This document shows, piece by piece, positions 15,825 to 17,019 of a DNA stretch of 17,019 nucleotides. The stretch's first letter is position 1. Each line of letters begins with the position of its first letter. The notes under the pieces were generated by a model. The model saw nothing but the letters and a program-made list of their open reading frames with translations. It searched no databases and had not been told where the DNA came from. Source of the DNA: Chloroflexota bacterium (GTDB lineage Bacteria > Chloroflexota > Anaerolineae > J102); contig PIVW01000069.1 in NCBI GenBank assembly GCA_003353825.1, positions 1 through 17,019 on the forward strand. Direction: 5' to 3'. The position numbers and the translations under genes were made by a program.

Positions 15825-16875
15825 GTGAGGTCTATTACAAAATTGACCACAGCCCTATTGACCGCCCTGGCAGCCTTACTGCTGACTATGCTCCCGATGT
15901 TCATACCGAAAATGTGACCGCCTCCAACGTCCTGACCGGTGTTCGCTGGGGCAGCGTGGCCTGGGGCGATTATGACAATGATGGCCACCTCGACATTCTC
16001 TTAGCCGGGTGCGCAGAAGGCGTTTGCAGTAATCACATCGCCCATATCTATGACAATTAGGGGGATAAAACCTTTACCGAAAATGTGATCGCCTCCAACG
16101 TCTTGACCGGCGTTCGCTGGAGCAGCGTGGCCTGGGGCGATTACGACAATGATGGCGACCTCGACATCCTCTTAACCGGCGACGATGGCAGTAAGCCCAT
16201 CGCCAGCGTGTTTCGCAATAACGCTGCCCCAGCCAACACGCCGCCCGCCGCGCCCACCGGCCTGGGTAGCAACGTCGATGGGCAGCAGGTTGACCTGAGT
16301 TGGGCCGCCGTGACCGATACCCAAACCATCTCCAATGCCGGCCTCACCTACAACCTGCGGGTAGGAACCAGCCCCGGCTTGAGCGATACCCTGGCCCTAT
16401 GTCGTGCCTAGGCACTTGCGGCAGCGGCGGTGACGGCTATCGCCAAATACCGGCTATGGGCGCGGCCAACCACGGCCTGACCGCCACCCTGACCATTTCA
16501 CAGTCGGGCATTTACTATTGGAGCGTACAGGCCATCGATACCGCCTTTGCCGGCTCATCCTGGGCGGCGGAAGGTACTTTTGAGATCTGGGCCGACCTGG
16601 CGATCAACAAAACCGTCAACCCGGCCAGCGCAGCGCCCGGTGAGACTATCACCTACACCCTGACCTTTACCAACAACGGGCCGGGTATAGCCGACAACGT
16701 GGTTATCACCGATACCTACCAGGTGGGCCTCAACAGCCCGCCCACAAGCACGGTCACCGTGACCGTCACCTCAGACAGTCAAATCAATACCTTGCCGGTC
16801 AGCCTGACCTTCACCACTCTTGATTGGGACAGGCCGCAAACAGTGACCGTCACCGCCATTGATGATGTCATTTAC
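15825..16875 (+). pseudogene. relic of a VCBS/FG-GAP propeller gene (signal peptide, two blades, Fn3-like, DUF11/Calx-beta fusion)
   Basis: GTG 15825 with AGGAGG upstream starts a leader MRSITKLTTALLTALAALLL, homologous to that at 9707, but it runs into TGA after MFIPKM because the leader is joined out of frame to a late blade. Only two of seven FG-GAP units remain (one with a GCAEGVC loop). Further damage: CAG to TAG at 16058-16060, loss of one C near 16391-16395 relative to the intact copy (frame moves back by one), a DUF11 domain fused at 16705-16716 directly to a Calx-beta segment, and truncation at TTTAC 16871-16875. The 5' part is closest to the gene at 9707-11973, the 3' part to the giant gene, so it is a mosaic. 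Confidence 0.85.
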
Positions 16876-17019
16876 TAGAAAAGCCGGGAAAGCCCCTGGT
16901 CTTTAGACAGGGGATGAAAGGCCAGAATCTTGGCTTTATCATAAGCTCAATCCGGCTTTTCTTTAAGAAAAACCCCATTGAGCGTTCAGGAAGCCCCCTT
17001 ACTTTAGTGGGGGGTTTTT
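16876..17019 (+). mobile_element. probable left end of an IS200/IS605-type element, with nested hairpins (continues past window)
   Basis: Similarity to the giant gene stops exactly after TTTAC (16871-16875), like the TTAC-type target to which IS200/IS605 left ends are joined. Beyond it: an 11-base inverted repeat AGAAAAGCCGG (16877-16887) with CCGGCTTTTCT (16952-16962) enclosing the hairpins CCCCTGGTC-TTTA-GACAGGGG (16893-16914) and AAAGGCCA/TTGGCTTT (16917-16938). A further CCCCC-rich hairpin with a TTTA loop ends at 17013 and is followed by TTTTT. Subterminal hairpins with TTTA loops are typical of IS605-family ends. No transposase or tnpB is visible in the window. Confidence 0.45.
16992..17019 (+). 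terminator. hairpin plus T-run, intrinsic terminator-like
   Basis: CCCCCTTAC, loop TTTA, then GTGGGGGG with two G-T pairs, followed by TTTTT at the window end. It has the form of a rho-independent terminator but may equally be a transposon-end hairpin. Confidence 0.45.

Noticed and set aside
16876..17019. HEARO/IscB-type omega RNA
   Set aside because: The fold (outer 11-bp stem with two short hairpins) and the TTTA loops fit IS200/IS605 ends better, and no IscB or TnpB reading frame is present.

Overview
The window looks like accessory chromosome of a Chloroflexota (Anaerolineae-like) bacterium. That placement is an inference from the giant secreted adhesin-like proteins built of VCBS/FG-GAP propellers and DUF11 domains, and from the shared carboxyl terminus YLPI-[VLF]-[VLF]KN-like ending on three secreted proteins. 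No rRNA, tRNA or core marker is present to confirm it.

Layout. (1) Positions 1-8820, minus strand: one uninterrupted giant secreted protein of at least 2940 residues. It has a signal peptide, a lectin-like N-terminal region, three seven-unit propellers each followed by a fibronectin-like module and DUF11 domain(s), then Ig-like and Calx-beta-like domains. (2) 8821-9095: divergent regulatory region with a very good promoter and an 11-bp-arm operator-like palindrome. (3) 9096-9584: MarR-family regulator. (4) 9707-11973: a smaller plus-strand paralogue (signal peptide, one seven-unit propeller, Fn3-like, DUF11). Its signal peptide is cut off from the propeller by a frame change and an in-frame TAA at the centre of a 33-bp palindrome. 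(5) 12059-13438: a secreted DUF1566 protein whose last 43 codons look like the variable region of a diversity-generating retroelement (DGR), followed by a short MutS-domain-I-like protein of the kind known as a DGR accessory. No template repeat or reverse transcriptase is in the window. (6) 13458-13994: a small secreted Trp-rich repeat protein. (7) 13995-15728: two integron attC-like sites bracketing a rhodanese gene, i.e. an integron gene cassette without a visible integrase. (8) 15825-16875: a badly decayed third copy of the propeller gene, ended by what looks like the left end of an IS200/IS605-type element immediately 3' of TTTAC.

Taken together this is a surface-protein diversification locus. 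Several independent mechanisms have worked on it: paralogue duplication and recombination, small palindromes embedded in coding sequence, a probable DGR target, an integron cassette and a single-strand transposon end. The strongest leads are the 33-bp in-frame palindromes with a compensated base pair, the DGR target plus MutS-like pair without its reverse transcriptase, and the attC-bounded rhodanese cassette.
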